64,000 bases of DNA from Marivita lacus (GCF_014637725.1 NZ_BMFC01000008.1:62001-126000), one strand, 5' to 3'; positions 42,765-52,433 are shown, counted from the stretch's first letter. Translations and numbers: made by a program. The notes: generated from the letters alone by a model not told the origin.

Positions 42765-44068
42765 CCCCGCGCTTCCTCTGTCCTGTCGCCGTCCTTGTGG
42801 CGCTGTCCGCCAGCCCGACACTGGCTGCAACAACTGAATACCAGTGTCGCAATCTGGATGCCGCTGCCGCCTTGGCGTCAATCGAAGGTCATGACGGGGT
42901 GTTCTATCGCATTCTGGCCGATCTGCGCATGCGCCATCCGATGGAAGACGCAGTGGTGGAACAGATGGGTGTCCTGTCCGACACCCTTGCGGCCGAAGGC
43001 ACGACGCTGATCTATGTGACAGTCCCGACCAAGAGCCAGGCAATGCCGCAATTCTTGCCGCCCTCTGCCGCCGACTACACCTTTGACAGCACGACGGCGA
43101 CGCTGGTCTACGAGGACATCATCACGCGCCTGACGGCCCAAGGGGTTTTGGCACCCGACATTCTTGCCGCGCTGTCTGACCCAGAGCCCGGCAGTTTGCC
43201 GTTTTTCAAGGCCGATTTCCACTGGACCCCGGAAGGTGCCCGCCTCGCGGCCAAGGCAACGGGCGCGATGATGATGGCCCAGCCATTCTATGACGATCTG
43301 ATCGTCTCCGAATATCGCACGACCGAGCTTGCCCAGACATCGGCCTTTTCGACGATGCGGCGGGCCCTGCAGGCATATTGCATCAATGAACTGCCTCGGG
43401 TCGAAGCCGTCGCCTACAAGACCGAAATGGTCGCCGGACAGGACGAAAAAGTGTCCGACATCTTTGCCGACGGCGATGATCCGGAGCAGGTGGTGCTGGT
43501 GGGCACGTCCTTTTCGGACGCACCGCTAAGCAATTTTGCAGGTTTTCTGTCGGAATATTCCAGTCTTGATGTCGTCAATTATGCCATCACCGGTGGCAAC
43601 CAGTTCGGAGCGATGACATCGTACCTCACATCGCGCGATTTTGCCGACAATCCACCGCGCTTCCTGATCTGGGAAAACCCGATTTACAGCAATCTGGCCC
43701 AGTATGGCCCCGATCCGATGCAAGAGCTTGTCGCGGCGGCCGGTCAGACCTGTACTGTGCCGCTGAACGCCTCGCAGACCAGCAGCAACAGCATTGAGGC
43801 CGACCTGACCGGCGTTCAGATTGGGCAAAACGACGTGTTCCTTGCCGATCTTGGGGCCGAGGGTCCGCGAAGCGCGGCGTTCACGCTCTCCATGGCCTCC
43901 GGCATCACTCGCAGCGCGCTGATGCGGCGCAGCGACAGGATGCTGGCTTCGGGGCGATTCTTCAAACCATTGGGCAGCATCTGGCACCCCGATCCGGTCA
44001 CCCTGACCGTGACCTTCGACAGACCCGTCAGCGATGCCTCAACCCTCACCCTTTGTCTCTCTCCCTGA
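42761..44068 (+). CDS. algX: AlgX-like alginate acetyltransferase
   Basis: This 435-residue periplasmic protein (Pseudomonas AlgX about 474) has a signal peptide (PVAVLVALSASPTLAA). The SGNH-like domain carries KADFHWTPEGAR (Asp and His) and LVGTSFSDAPL (Ser), followed by a C-terminal carbohydrate-binding-like module (from about 300). These are the AlgX catalytic motifs and are kept. It overlaps the previous gene by four bases (ATGA). It should put acetyl on the polymer and act as a terminal part of the secretion complex. Confidence 0.88.
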   Translation: MTPRFLCPVAVLVALSASPTLAATTEYQCRNLDAAAALASIEGHDGVFYRILADLRMRHPMEDAVVEQMGVLSDTLAAEGTTLIYVTVPTKSQAMPQFLPPSAADYTFDSTTATLVYEDIITRLTAQGVLAPDILAALSDPEPGSLPFFKADFHWTPEGARLAAKATGAMMMAQPFYDDLIVSEYRTTELAQTSAFSTMRRALQAYCINELPRVEAVAYKTEMVAGQDEKVSDIFADGDDPEQVVLVGTSFSDAPLSNFAGFLSEYSSLDVVNYAITGGNQFGAMTSYLTSRDFADNPPRFLIWENPIYSNLAQYGPDPMQELVAAAGQTCTVPLNASQTSSNSIEADLTGVQIGQNDVFLADLGAEGPRSAAFTLSMASGITRSALMRRSDRMLASGRFFKPLGSIWHPDPVTLTVTFDRPVSDASTLTLCLSP

Positions 44069-44082
44069 AAGGAAGAAATGTC

Positions 44083-44706
44083 ATGAAATGTCACGCCCGC
44101 TCCATCGTCCTTGCTCTGGCGGTGTGCGCTGCGCCCGCAGCTGCGCAGGACAACCAGCTTTACGAAGAACCCGCCGATCCGAATGCGTCCTTTGTCCGCG
44201 TTGTGGCACCGGGGGAAACCGTTGCAGTTGTGGGAAATGAAACCTTCGAAAACGTGGTTGGAGGTGTCACGCCCTACGTGATGACGACCAAGGGGACGAT
44301 TTCCGTCGCGTTGGGCAACATGGTAGGCGACGGAGAGATCCCGCCAACCTCGTTCTTCACGTTCGTCGAAGGAAACGATGGAACCCTGCACCTTTTGCGG
44401 GACAACATCGAGAACAGTCCGGCCAAGGCGGATCTGGTGTTCTACAACCTGTCCGACCTGTCATCGGTGGATTTGTTCGTGCCCCGCGTGGGGGCGATGG
44501 CTCTGGACAATGTTGCGCAGCACACCTCGCGTCAGGTGGCGCTCAAGGCACCACTGACTCTCGATTTCGAGGTGCGCGAGGGTGACGCGGTTCTCGCGAC
44601 CCTGCCGGCGGTCAGGATGCGCCGCCGCGCCGGTGTCACCGTCGTCTTCAGTGGCGTGTCCGGTGATTACACCGCCTTCAGCACCGAGAACCTGTATTTC
44701 AACTGA
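44083..44706 (+). CDS. algF: Alginate O-acetylation adaptor AlgF
   Basis: ATG 44083 follows GGAAG, giving 207 residues (Pseudomonas AlgF about 216). It has a signal peptide (SIVLALAVCAAPAAAQ) and a beta-rich two-domain mature protein. LYEEPADPNASFVRVVA is the AlgF N-terminal pattern. It bridges AlgJ and AlgX in acetyl transfer. Confidence 0.88.
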   Translation: MKCHARSIVLALAVCAAPAAAQDNQLYEEPADPNASFVRVVAPGETVAVVGNETFENVVGGVTPYVMTTKGTISVALGNMVGDGEIPPTSFFTFVEGNDGTLHLLRDNIENSPAKADLVFYNLSDLSSVDLFVPRVGAMALDNVAQHTSRQVALKAPLTLDFEVREGDAVLATLPAVRMRRRAGVTVVFSGVSGDYTAFSTENLYFN

Positions 44707-44725
44707 CCCGCGAAAGGCCCGTTCC

Positions 44726-47470
44726 ATGACCAATACCCGACCCGGCGTCACAGCTGTCACAGCCCTTGCCTTGCTTCTCGCAGGCTCTGCCGGACTGCGT
44801 GCGCAATCCGTCACGCTCGACTTTGCGCCCCCTGACATGGTCGTCACGCCAATCTGCGTTGCACGGGTGCCGGATTCCGAACTGCTTGCCGAATGGGGGG
44901 CATGGGACGGCAAGGCCTTGCCTGACCGTGACATCGGGTTGATCAACCGCGATCTGCGCCGCCTTGCCGAAATCGACCCGGTGGCGTGGGACCCGACGAT
45001 CCAGAGGATCATAGAACTGCTGCCTGACTTCTCGCCCAGTTTCACCGAAGACAACGTGCTTCTGGCTCAGATCAACCAGATGATCGAACTTGGGCAACTC
45101 CAGGAACTGAGAGCAACCGGGCTGGTTCAGCAACTCCTGGACCGGGGTGAGGAAAATTCACCTCGCATGTTGAGTGCTCTTTCCGAATTCTTGACCGAAG
45201 GGATCGGGATCGACCGTGACCGGGCTCTCGGTACCGAGTTGCTCATGTCGGCAGGGTATGGTGGCAACGCGAATGCCCTGCTCACGCTGTCGCATCTCGC
45301 CGTAGCCGGAAACGCGCCAGACGGGTGGGATGTTCATCCAGAACTGGCTGTCACGATGGCTTTCGGCTCTCTTGTTGGCCAGATCGACCCGCTGATCTGC
45401 GACCGGATTGCACGCATTGCGCGCGAGTTTTCCAACGGAGGGGTGGTCAGTGTCGATCACGACATGGCCGTCCGGTGGTATCGGTTCGCCGCCGATCTGG
45501 GCGATCCAATCTCGGCATGGCGGGTGGCGGAATACGAACTGCAATCCGAACTTGTGACCAAGGACAACGACCTTCTTCTGACCTACCTGAAAAAGGCATC
45601 CGACGGGCAACTGCCCTATGCACAAGTGGCGCTGGGTCGCGTTTATGAAGCAGGCGCATTGCTTGGCGTCGATCTGGAGCGTGCCCAGAACCTGTACGAG
45701 GCTGCAGCTGATGCGGGTGACAGGGCCGGCCTGATCCGGCTTTCAGGCTTCCTCGAGGCGCAACTGCCCCGGCGACCCACACTGAAATCCACGTTCATGG
45801 ACACGCTGGTTCGGCTGGAAAATCTTGAAAACCCGCCGCCTTGGGTCTTTGCAAAACGGGCCGCGCTCATTCTGGATGAGCAAGGTCGATGGAGCGGCCA
45901 AACTGAGGCACGTCCGCTTCTGGAACGCGGCGCCGCCATGGGCGATCCGGCAGCAACTTTCATGCTCGCACGGTTGGACATGGCTGACGCACGCACCGAA
46001 GGGGAATTTTACGAGGTCATCGATATCCTGATCCAAGCGGTCATCGCCGAAGGCGATGCAGCACCAACCGCCAATTTGCAGGCCGCCTTTGTCTGCAAGG
46101 CTCCAGATGCTCCTTTGCTGGATCAGGCTTCCTATTGGGCCAAGGCAGAAGCGGCGATCGGATCGTTGTCTTTCGAATTCACCGATGTGGCCCTGAAAGA
46201 AATGGCCGAGAACCCTGATCCGCTTGAAATGGCCGCCTTGCAGACACAAGCGCTCTATGGGCGGGCGACGCCGTTGGCAAACCTTCTGGCGGTGTTGGAA
46301 CGTGACGGCTCACCGGCTTCGGAGATCGCGTTCTGGACAGCACTTGCCGAGCAGTCCCCTCCCGTGGCCACCGCACGCGCAGAGCTTGCCCTGGCCGATG
46401 CGGCAACTCCGGCTGCCCGCGAGGCCGCGCTTGACCAGTTCCGGGCCGCCTTCGCTGCAGGCGATAAAGGCGCTGCGCTGAAATTGTCCAAGGCGCTGCT
46501 GACGGACCCTGTCGAAGCAGCGATGACCGAAGCAGCGACGCTTCTTGTCACGCTTGCCCGGCAAGGCAACGGCGAGGCGATGGCACTTTTGCCGGATGCC
46601 GATCCGGCGACCTATCCAAACCCCCGCGCGGTGTTCGAGGCCTTCTCTGGTCAGATCGACACGCGCGGCGATTTCATGGCGCTGATGCTGGCCATGCCTT
46701 TCCTGCCCGATGCCACCACCCGCGACGTCTATCACAAACGGGCCATCGCTGTGATGAGTTGCACCTTTTCCGAAGCCTTGGCCTTTGCCCATGTCATGCG
46801 AAAAGCGGACGACAGGGACGCGGCACGAGGTTGGTTGGCGATTGCCGAACATCTGGCCGCCGATGTCGGCTGGCAGATCGTCAAGCTGGGCGACGGCTAC
46901 CGTACGCTTTCGGATGACGACAGCGATGCTCAGGCTCTGGCGCTCTACGAAAAAGCCTTTGAGCTTGGAGACCGGACCTCTGTGTATCGCCTGCTGCGCG
47001 TCCATGGCGACCCCAAGCAGCCTGCATATGATCAGGACCGGATCGTGTCGCTGTACGGCGATCTCGTGTCGCGCAGCACGGCCAACGAGATCCCCGCGGT
47101 GCTCAGCCAGATCGCCGGCAAGGACGCGCCCCTGCGCCGCGCCATAGAAGCGCGGCTGGATATCGATCAGCTTTATGCCGATGCAGCGGCAGCCGGCAAT
47201 CCTGCCGCCATGCGCGAACATGCCCGACGGTTGCGCGGCAGCGCTGTCAGCCGCGCGGAAATCGAAACGTCGACAGATTGGTTGGTCAAGGCCTCGAACA
47301 ACGGCGACGTGCCTGCAATGGTCATGCTTGCGCAGTCTTACGCGATGGGCGTGGGCGTTCCTGCGTCCAATGAAAGAGCGCGGGACTGGCTCATCAAGGC
47401 AGCCGAGGCCGGCGATCCGGCGGCCATTGACATGGTCAAACTCTTCACCTTCGACACTGGAACAAATTGA
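44726..47470 (+). CDS. Very large Sel1/TPR repeat protein, AlgK-like
   Basis: ATG 44726 follows GAAAGG, giving 914 residues, about twice the size of Pseudomonas AlgK. A signal peptide (ALALLLAGSAGLRAQ) is present but there is no lipobox Cys, unlike lipoprotein AlgK. Many Sel1-like repeats are visible (for example ISAWRVAEYELQSELVTKDN, YAQVALGRVYEAGALLGVDL, PAMVMLAQSYAMGVGVPASN). AlgK in Pseudomonas places the AlgE porin in the outer membrane. No porin gene is seen here, so this protein's partner is unknown. It shows no beta-barrel region. Confidence 0.78.
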   Translation: MTNTRPGVTAVTALALLLAGSAGLRAQSVTLDFAPPDMVVTPICVARVPDSELLAEWGAWDGKALPDRDIGLINRDLRRLAEIDPVAWDPTIQRIIELLPDFSPSFTEDNVLLAQINQMIELGQLQELRATGLVQQLLDRGEENSPRMLSALSEFLTEGIGIDRDRALGTELLMSAGYGGNANALLTLSHLAVAGNAPDGWDVHPELAVTMAFGSLVGQIDPLICDRIARIAREFSNGGVVSVDHDMAVRWYRFAADLGDPISAWRVAEYELQSELVTKDNDLLLTYLKKASDGQLPYAQVALGRVYEAGALLGVDLERAQNLYEAAADAGDRAGLIRLSGFLEAQLPRRPTLKSTFMDTLVRLENLENPPPWVFAKRAALILDEQGRWSGQTEARPLLERGAAMGDPAATFMLARLDMADARTEGEFYEVIDILIQAVIAEGDAAPTANLQAAFVCKAPDAPLLDQASYWAKAEAAIGSLSFEFTDVALKEMAENPDPLEMAALQTQALYGRATPLANLLAVLERDGSPASEIAFWTALAEQSPPVATARAELALADAATPAAREAALDQFRAAFAAGDKGAALKLSKALLTDPVEAAMTEAATLLVTLARQGNGEAMALLPDADPATYPNPRAVFEAFSGQIDTRGDFMALMLAMPFLPDATTRDVYHKRAIAVMSCTFSEALAFAHVMRKADDRDAARGWLAIAEHLAADVGWQIVKLGDGYRTLSDDDSDAQALALYEKAFELGDRTSVYRLLRVHGDPKQPAYDQDRIVSLYGDLVSRSTANEIPAVLSQIAGKDAPLRRAIEARLDIDQLYADAAAAGNPAAMREHARRLRGSAVSRAEIETSTDWLVKASNNGDVPAMVMLAQSYAMGVGVPASNERARDWLIKAAEAGDPAAIDMVKLFTFDTGTN

Positions 47471-48501
47471 TGAAACATCTCTCAATGACACTCTGCGCAT
47501 GCACGCTTGCAGCCGCATCCACCGCCCGGGCACAGGATACCGCAACAGACCTGTTTGCCTGTGTCGCCCCGCCAGAACCCGTGGTCGCCCTCGATCACGG
47601 CAGCCGCTATGTCGACGCCGACAAGAGCCGGTCAGAATTCGATCAAACCTCGAACGCCGATGTGAACGCGCAACTGGAACCGGTCGACACCTTCATCAGC
47701 GATCTGGTCGGTGTGTCAAACCGCGCAATCTCAACCCCGGCCGATCGGCCGGTCGCCGCGGAATGTGTGGTGTCGGCTCTGGCCGTCTGGGCCCGCGCCG
47801 ACGCGCTCAGCGATCTTGCCACGATGAATGCCAACCTCTCTGCCCCGGCCCGGATCGGAGGCCTCGCCTTTGCCTATGCGCAGGTCAGACCGTACCTGCC
47901 CGAGTCCGAGGAAACCGCATTGGTCGAACGCTGGCTGTCCGACCGGGCACGCCAGACCATGACGTATTTCGACGAAGACGCGCCGACGATGGCCAGCCAG
48001 AACAACTTGCGCGCGTGGGCTGGCCTTGCCGTCGCCCGTATCGGGATCACGGTTGACGATGCAACCATGACGGATTGGGCCGGTGATACGGTCCAGCTGG
48101 TCGCCTGCCAGGCAAACCCCGACGGCAGCCTGCCATTCGAAATGACCCGAAAGGAAAGAGCGCTGCACTATCAGATCCATGCCGTCACGCCCCTCGTGGT
48201 GGCTGCGGCATTGCTCGAAGATCGCGATCACGACCTGTTCCGCGCTTGCGACATGGCGATTCACCGAACGGTTTATTTCGTCGTCAACGCGTTCAATGAT
48301 CCGACCCTCGTGGAAGACATCAGCGGGTCCGTGCAGACCTATTTCAACGGCGACGATGAACTGCGCAGCTTTGAACTCGCTTGGGCAGAGGCCTATCTTT
48401 CGCTGTTCTACGCGCCGCAAATAAGGAGTTTTGTCGACGAATACGGAACGCTTGGAAATTCCAAGCTCGGCGGGCAACAGTCCTTGCTCTGGGGCATCTG
48501 A
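47470..48501 (+). CDS. algL: AlgL-like (PL5) periplasmic protein with altered active site
   Basis: The ATG at 47470 overlaps the previous stop by one base, giving 343 residues with a signal peptide (LCACTLAAASTARAQ). The fold region aligns without gaps to PL5 alginate lyases around the active site. The catalytic NNHSYW becomes NNLRAW, losing the general-base His (and the Tyr), while R-A-L-x-Y (ERALHYQ), with Arg and Tyr, remains. It may bind rather than cut polymer, consistent with AlgL's proposed role of clearing the periplasm being lost or changed. It is the last gene of the operon. Confidence 0.78.
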   Translation: MKHLSMTLCACTLAAASTARAQDTATDLFACVAPPEPVVALDHGSRYVDADKSRSEFDQTSNADVNAQLEPVDTFISDLVGVSNRAISTPADRPVAAECVVSALAVWARADALSDLATMNANLSAPARIGGLAFAYAQVRPYLPESEETALVERWLSDRARQTMTYFDEDAPTMASQNNLRAWAGLAVARIGITVDDATMTDWAGDTVQLVACQANPDGSLPFEMTRKERALHYQIHAVTPLVVAAALLEDRDHDLFRACDMAIHRTVYFVVNAFNDPTLVEDISGSVQTYFNGDDELRSFELAWAEAYLSLFYAPQIRSFVDEYGTLGNSKLGGQQSLLWGI

Positions 48502-48872
48502 CTGCGCATCGCAGGCCTGATGGATGGAACATTGCCTCTCTCAGGGCCAGTTTTCCGCCGATCTGATTTTGCTCTATTTCACAGCTGGGTGGACGTCGCC
48601 GTTCACCACGTTCATGGAAGACGGCAAGACAGGCACCGCCCTTATGCTGAGGCATCCCGCCATGTCGTCATCCTGAATACTCTTGCATGAAGGCGGGCTT
48701 ACACGCGTACGATTGTTTCATTTCGGGGCACGGTCGGATTTTACCAGCCAAAACCAGCTTTTTTGGTTCGATGACGTCCAACGCTTCGAAGTCGTGTGCC
48801 GATCCGCCCTGGTCGGCATCGTGGTTTTCCCCAAGATCTGGATCGGCGTGATTTTCCCTCGCGAGTTTAGGT
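48502..48872. other. Intergenic stretch after the alginate-type operon
   Basis: No gene was recognised. Overlapping open frames on both strands toward the right are shadows of the small gene at 48873-49061. No clear terminator was found for the operon. Confidence 0.45.
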
Positions 48873-49061
48873 TCATTCAGGATTTTCGTCATCCGTTTGT
48901 GGGTCGCGCGGCTCTTGTCCAGGTTGCTTTTGCGATCGTTTGGGGCCGGCATCGTCGGGATCGACCGGAAACTTTTCGGCCGGATCGAACTTTCGATGGA
49001 GCCTTTCGATCCTGGCGTTTTTTTGCTCTTGCGCGTCCGTTGGTCCATTTTTCGAATTCAT
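48873..49061 (-). CDS. Small hydrophilic protein (62 aa)
   Basis: A textbook ribosome site (GGGAGGAG) lies seven bases before the ATG at 49061, which decides this frame over two longer overlapping ones. The product is highly charged, with ARIERLHRKFDPAEKFPVDP in the centre and a polar tail (QEPRDPQTDDENPE), and is probably disordered. Function is unknown. It lies next to the DUF892 gene in the same direction, in a stress-gene neighbourhood. Confidence 0.6.
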   Translation of the reverse strand: MNSKNGPTDAQEQKNARIERLHRKFDPAEKFPVDPDDAGPKRSQKQPGQEPRDPQTDDENPE

Positions 49062-49205
49062 AGCATGCTCCTCCCTTCAGGAAGCGCACCGAAATACGGA
49101 CACTTTCCTGGTCCCAATGCTGATTGGTGCCAACGCGTGGGTTTCAATGAACGCACAGGCCGTCTCGCAGCGCTGCATTTAGGTCTCTTTGGCAACGACC
49201 CACAG

Positions 49206-49997
49206 TCAGGTTCGATCAGGTCGGAGGGAGGCGGCGGCGGCACTTGCCGGCACATCCGTCGGGGTGGGACGCATGGTGTCCGAGCGCTGGATCGTCGCGG
49301 CGGGGGCATCCTTGTCTCGGCTCTTGTGTGCCGTGGACGTCGAATCGGTGCCGGGTTTGTTGCCTGTATCGAGTTGCTGCCACAGGGTTCCTGACATTTG
49401 ACTGTCCGCGGTCGGGGACACATCGTTTTCCGCCTGTTTGACCCTTTCTTTCTCGACGGCCGCCTCACGACCCTCCGTCGCCTTCAGTTCGACGAACCGC
49501 CGCGTGATCGCCTCGAGGTTGTCTTCGAACCACGCTGCCATCGCCTCCTCTTCCTGCAAGGTCTCTTCCAGTCGATGACGAAGATCGGGCTTGCCCGCCT
49601 CGTCGGCCAGCACGAGCAAGACGCGGTACGTCGCGATTTCCAGATGTTCCTGCATGAGATCGGCCGTCACGGCCTTCAGCTCGGCCTGATCGCCAAAGCT
49701 CTGAACTGAGGATTGCCCCAGCCCCATCGCACTCATCATAGCGTCCTTGACCATCGACGCAGAGTCGCTGCACGCTTCCAGCCCGGCCTCGAGCCGTCGT
49801 GCCTGATCTCTGGTCGACACGATGTGTTCTGTGACCCGCGCGTGAAGGTCAGGGTAGTCCTGGAAGAGGTCCAGATGCGCCTCGAGAACCTGGATCTGCT
49901 GTTTTTCAAGCGCGTGGGTGTCGCGCATGCTGGCGACCAGCGCCTTGTGCGCAGTCGCTTCGCGGGTCATCGGTGCTGGCGTGGTGTCACTGGGCAT
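49206..49997 (-). CDS. Ferritin-like DUF892 (YciE/YciF-type) stress protein
   Basis: ATG 49997 follows AAAGGAG, giving 263 residues. A four-helix ferritin-like domain (about 20-175) has the DUF892 pattern: ATAHKALVASMRDTHALEKQ, TRDQARRLEAGLEA, EHLEIATYRVLLVLADEAGK and LEETLQEEEAMAAWFEDNL. The long C-terminal tail (180-263) is polar and low in complexity, longer than in the usual ~165-residue family members. Family members respond to osmotic or general stress; iron binding is not proven. It is divergent from the MscS channel gene. Confidence 0.85.
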   Translation of the reverse strand: MPSDTTPAPMTREATAHKALVASMRDTHALEKQQIQVLEAHLDLFQDYPDLHARVTEHIVSTRDQARRLEAGLEACSDSASMVKDAMMSAMGLGQSSVQSFGDQAELKAVTADLMQEHLEIATYRVLLVLADEAGKPDLRHRLEETLQEEEAMAAWFEDNLEAITRRFVELKATEGREAAVEKERVKQAENDVSPTADSQMSGTLWQQLDTGNKPGTDSTSTAHKSRDKDAPAATIQRSDTMRPTPTDVPASAAAASLRPDRT

Positions 49998-50317
49998 TGA
50001 AACGTCTCCTTTGTTACACCCTTTGTGAACGCGCAGAACGATCGGGCGTTCCGGGTCTCCTTTGCGCGCTAGATCGCGCATTTTGCGGGGAAACCGCGCC
50101 GGGCGAGATGTTCGACGTCGCCCAAGGCCCGCGGCAACTTTATACCGACCGGAACACCGGAAAAGCGGAGGAACTCCCGCGATCGGCAGGCGTTACATGA
50201 CAACTGATACAACTCCGGTCGGGGTCGCAGCGCTTTGGCGACACCGGTGGCACATGACAGGCACCGATTGCCACGCAAGATTTCACAATCGACGAGGCCG
50301 CGCACAGGAGGCAGGCC

Positions 50318-50428
50318 ATGGGTTTCGTGAAGAAGGCGCCCTACCGGGAGGAGCGCGCGTCCGGACCCCTCATCGAGGATTTACCATGGGGCGAACCGAA
50401 CGGCAGAACAGGTGGGAAAAAACATTAA
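50318..50428 (+). CDS. Possible small protein (36 aa) upstream of mscS
   Basis: ATG 50318 is preceded by AGGAGG at six-base spacing. The product starts MGFVKKAPYREERASGPLIE and ends in a basic tail. No family was recognised. The strong ribosome site is the main support, and it could also act as a leader peptide 40 bases before the channel gene. Confidence 0.45.
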   Translation: MGFVKKAPYREERASGPLIEDLPWGEPNGRTGGKKH

Positions 50429-50468
50429 TGACGCAAGCTGTCATCGTCTGCCAATTCGGTCAGGTTCA

Positions 50469-52157
50469 ATGAGCGCTTTCTACAAGCGGGTCAAGCGCGG
50501 TATCTTGCTCGTCGCTGTGTGCCTTGCCGCCTTATTTGCGATCAGCATCCAAGTCTCGGCACAGGATGAACCGGCGCTCTGGTACGAGGTGGAGGCGATC
50601 AACCCTGGCCTCGACACGCCGCCAAGCGAAATCGACCGGAGTTCGCCACGCGCGACACTCAGAAGCTTTGTCAATCTTGCCGAAGCGGGCGATCATTGCA
50701 CCGCCGCGCATGTCCTGAATCTTTCGCAACTGCCGCAAGACGAACAGAGGGCGCGTGGATCGGAACTCGCGGCCAGACTGGCGTCGGTCATCGACCGCAA
50801 ACTACGGATCGACTGGGCGGGCCTTCCTGCCGAACAGGATGCCCGGACCACGGTAAGCGTGAACGACGAGGAGGGCTCGGTGCGTCAGCGGGACTACCTC
50901 CTCGAAGAGTTCGACGTGGACGGTCAGATCTATGCCATTCGTCTCACCCGCTACGCCGAGGAAACAGCGGTCGACGAAGCTGCCGACCCTGTCTGGCTCT
51001 TCTCGCGTGACACGGTCGACAATATCGATGTCCTTTACGACGCATTCGGTCCACGCGCCTTCGAGGCCCATATCCCGGACGGGATGAAGGTCAGGGTGGG
51101 CTGGTTACAGCTTTGGGAATGGATCGCCTTGCCCTTGGTGATTGGGGTTCTGGTCCTTGTTGGCAAGCTGACGTCAAGATTGGTCCGGCTGGGCAGGTAT
51201 ATCTCCGACAATCGCGTGGCGCGTCGCACATTCGATCGCGCGGCGCTGCCCCTGTCGCTCGTGGCTGCTGCGGGCGCGGCGCACGCGCTTCTGGGAATCA
51301 TCGTGTCGCTGTCGGGGCCTGCCAACGCCATCATCACACCTGCGCTGGTGATGCTGGCCGTTGGCGGTCTCAGTCTTGCCGCCCTGCGCGCCGTTGACGC
51401 CCTGCTGGACCATGTGACCCGTCGGCATCTGGGTGACACCTACGACACACCGACCTCGTCCGAACGCGAGTTCTACACGTCGATGTATGCTCTGCGACGG
51501 ATCATCCTGGTGGTCACGGTCGGCTTCGCGATCGTTTTCGTGCTGATGCAGTTCGACATCTTCGCCGACATGGGCCTGACCTTGCTTGCCTCCGCCGGTG
51601 TCCTGACGGTGATCCTCGGCATCGCGGGGCAGGTCACGCTTGGCAACATGGTAGCGTCCCTGCAGATCGCGATTGCGAAGCCTGTGCGCATCGGCGACAA
51701 CATTCACTACGAAGGTGGCTGGTGCATCGTCGAAGCGATCTACTTCACCTTCATCCAGCTGCGCACATGGGATGACAGGCGGCTTATCGTGCCTGTCAAG
51801 TATTTCCTCTCCTATCCCTTCAAGAACTGGTCGGTCATCGATGAACGCATGCTCATCACCGTCCGGCTTGTCCTCGATCCGATGGCCGAGGTGACGGTCC
51901 TGCGCGACAAATTCAGTGCCGCCGCCAAGGCCGATCCCGATGTTGTCGAGCATGACAAGCTGTGTACCGCAATAACCGACCATTCGGCGCAGGGGATGAC
52001 TGTCGAATTCTACGCAATGGCGCCGGACCCCTGGACAGCCTGGTTGGTCGAGATGCGACTGCGCGAGGAACTGGTGAATTTCGTGCGTATCGAACACCCC
52101 GGCTGGTGGTGGCGCGATCGGGTCACGATAGAAGCACAAGCACCCGGCAGCAGGTGA
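50469..52157 (+). CDS. MscS-family mechanosensitive ion channel
   Basis: With ATG 50469 the product has 562 residues, with a signal peptide (ILLVAVCLAALFAISIQVSAQ), a periplasmic domain of about 180 residues, then four or five membrane segments and the MscS core. The pore helix and beta domain are LTVILGIAGQVTLGNMVASL, then QIAIAKPVRIGDNIHYEGGW, followed by IQLRTWDDRRLIVPVKYFLS. It is a medium-length MscS-like channel that would release solutes on hypo-osmotic shock. Confidence 0.9.
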   Translation: MSAFYKRVKRGILLVAVCLAALFAISIQVSAQDEPALWYEVEAINPGLDTPPSEIDRSSPRATLRSFVNLAEAGDHCTAAHVLNLSQLPQDEQRARGSELAARLASVIDRKLRIDWAGLPAEQDARTTVSVNDEEGSVRQRDYLLEEFDVDGQIYAIRLTRYAEETAVDEAADPVWLFSRDTVDNIDVLYDAFGPRAFEAHIPDGMKVRVGWLQLWEWIALPLVIGVLVLVGKLTSRLVRLGRYISDNRVARRTFDRAALPLSLVAAAGAAHALLGIIVSLSGPANAIITPALVMLAVGGLSLAALRAVDALLDHVTRRHLGDTYDTPTSSEREFYTSMYALRRIILVVTVGFAIVFVLMQFDIFADMGLTLLASAGVLTVILGIAGQVTLGNMVASLQIAIAKPVRIGDNIHYEGGWCIVEAIYFTFIQLRTWDDRRLIVPVKYFLSYPFKNWSVIDERMLITVRLVLDPMAEVTVLRDKFSAAAKADPDVVEHDKLCTAITDHSAQGMTVEFYAMAPDPWTAWLVEMRLREELVNFVRIEHPGWWWRDRVTIEAQAPGSR

Positions 52158-52433
52158 AGGGCGGAAATCGCCAGGCATCCCACATGGACTCCCGGCGACA
52201 TCGCCAAGGATTGCCGGGTATTCGATCGCGGTGACACTGTCATCGGCAGCCGTCGTCTCATCATCTTCGGTACCGGCATCTTCAACAGTGGTCGTTTCGG
52301 CGTCTTCCATGTGCCGGCGGCCTGTCGCGTGGTGGTCGGATTGCTTTGCCAGAAGGCGCCATGACCAGTTCAGATGGTCGCGTCGCGGTGATCCACCCAG
52401 CGGAGGCGTCATCACTCTGTTGAAGGCAGTTGT
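52158..52433. other. Intergenic stretch between convergent mscS and cox genes
   Basis: No gene or clear hairpin was recognised in these 276 bases. They hold the 3' ends of two convergent transcripts. Confidence 0.45.

Noticed and set aside
48668-49048. A 126-codon minus-strand frame
   Set aside because: The overlapping frame 48873-49061 has a perfect ribosome site and a better composition. Both cannot be coding, and this one has no site.
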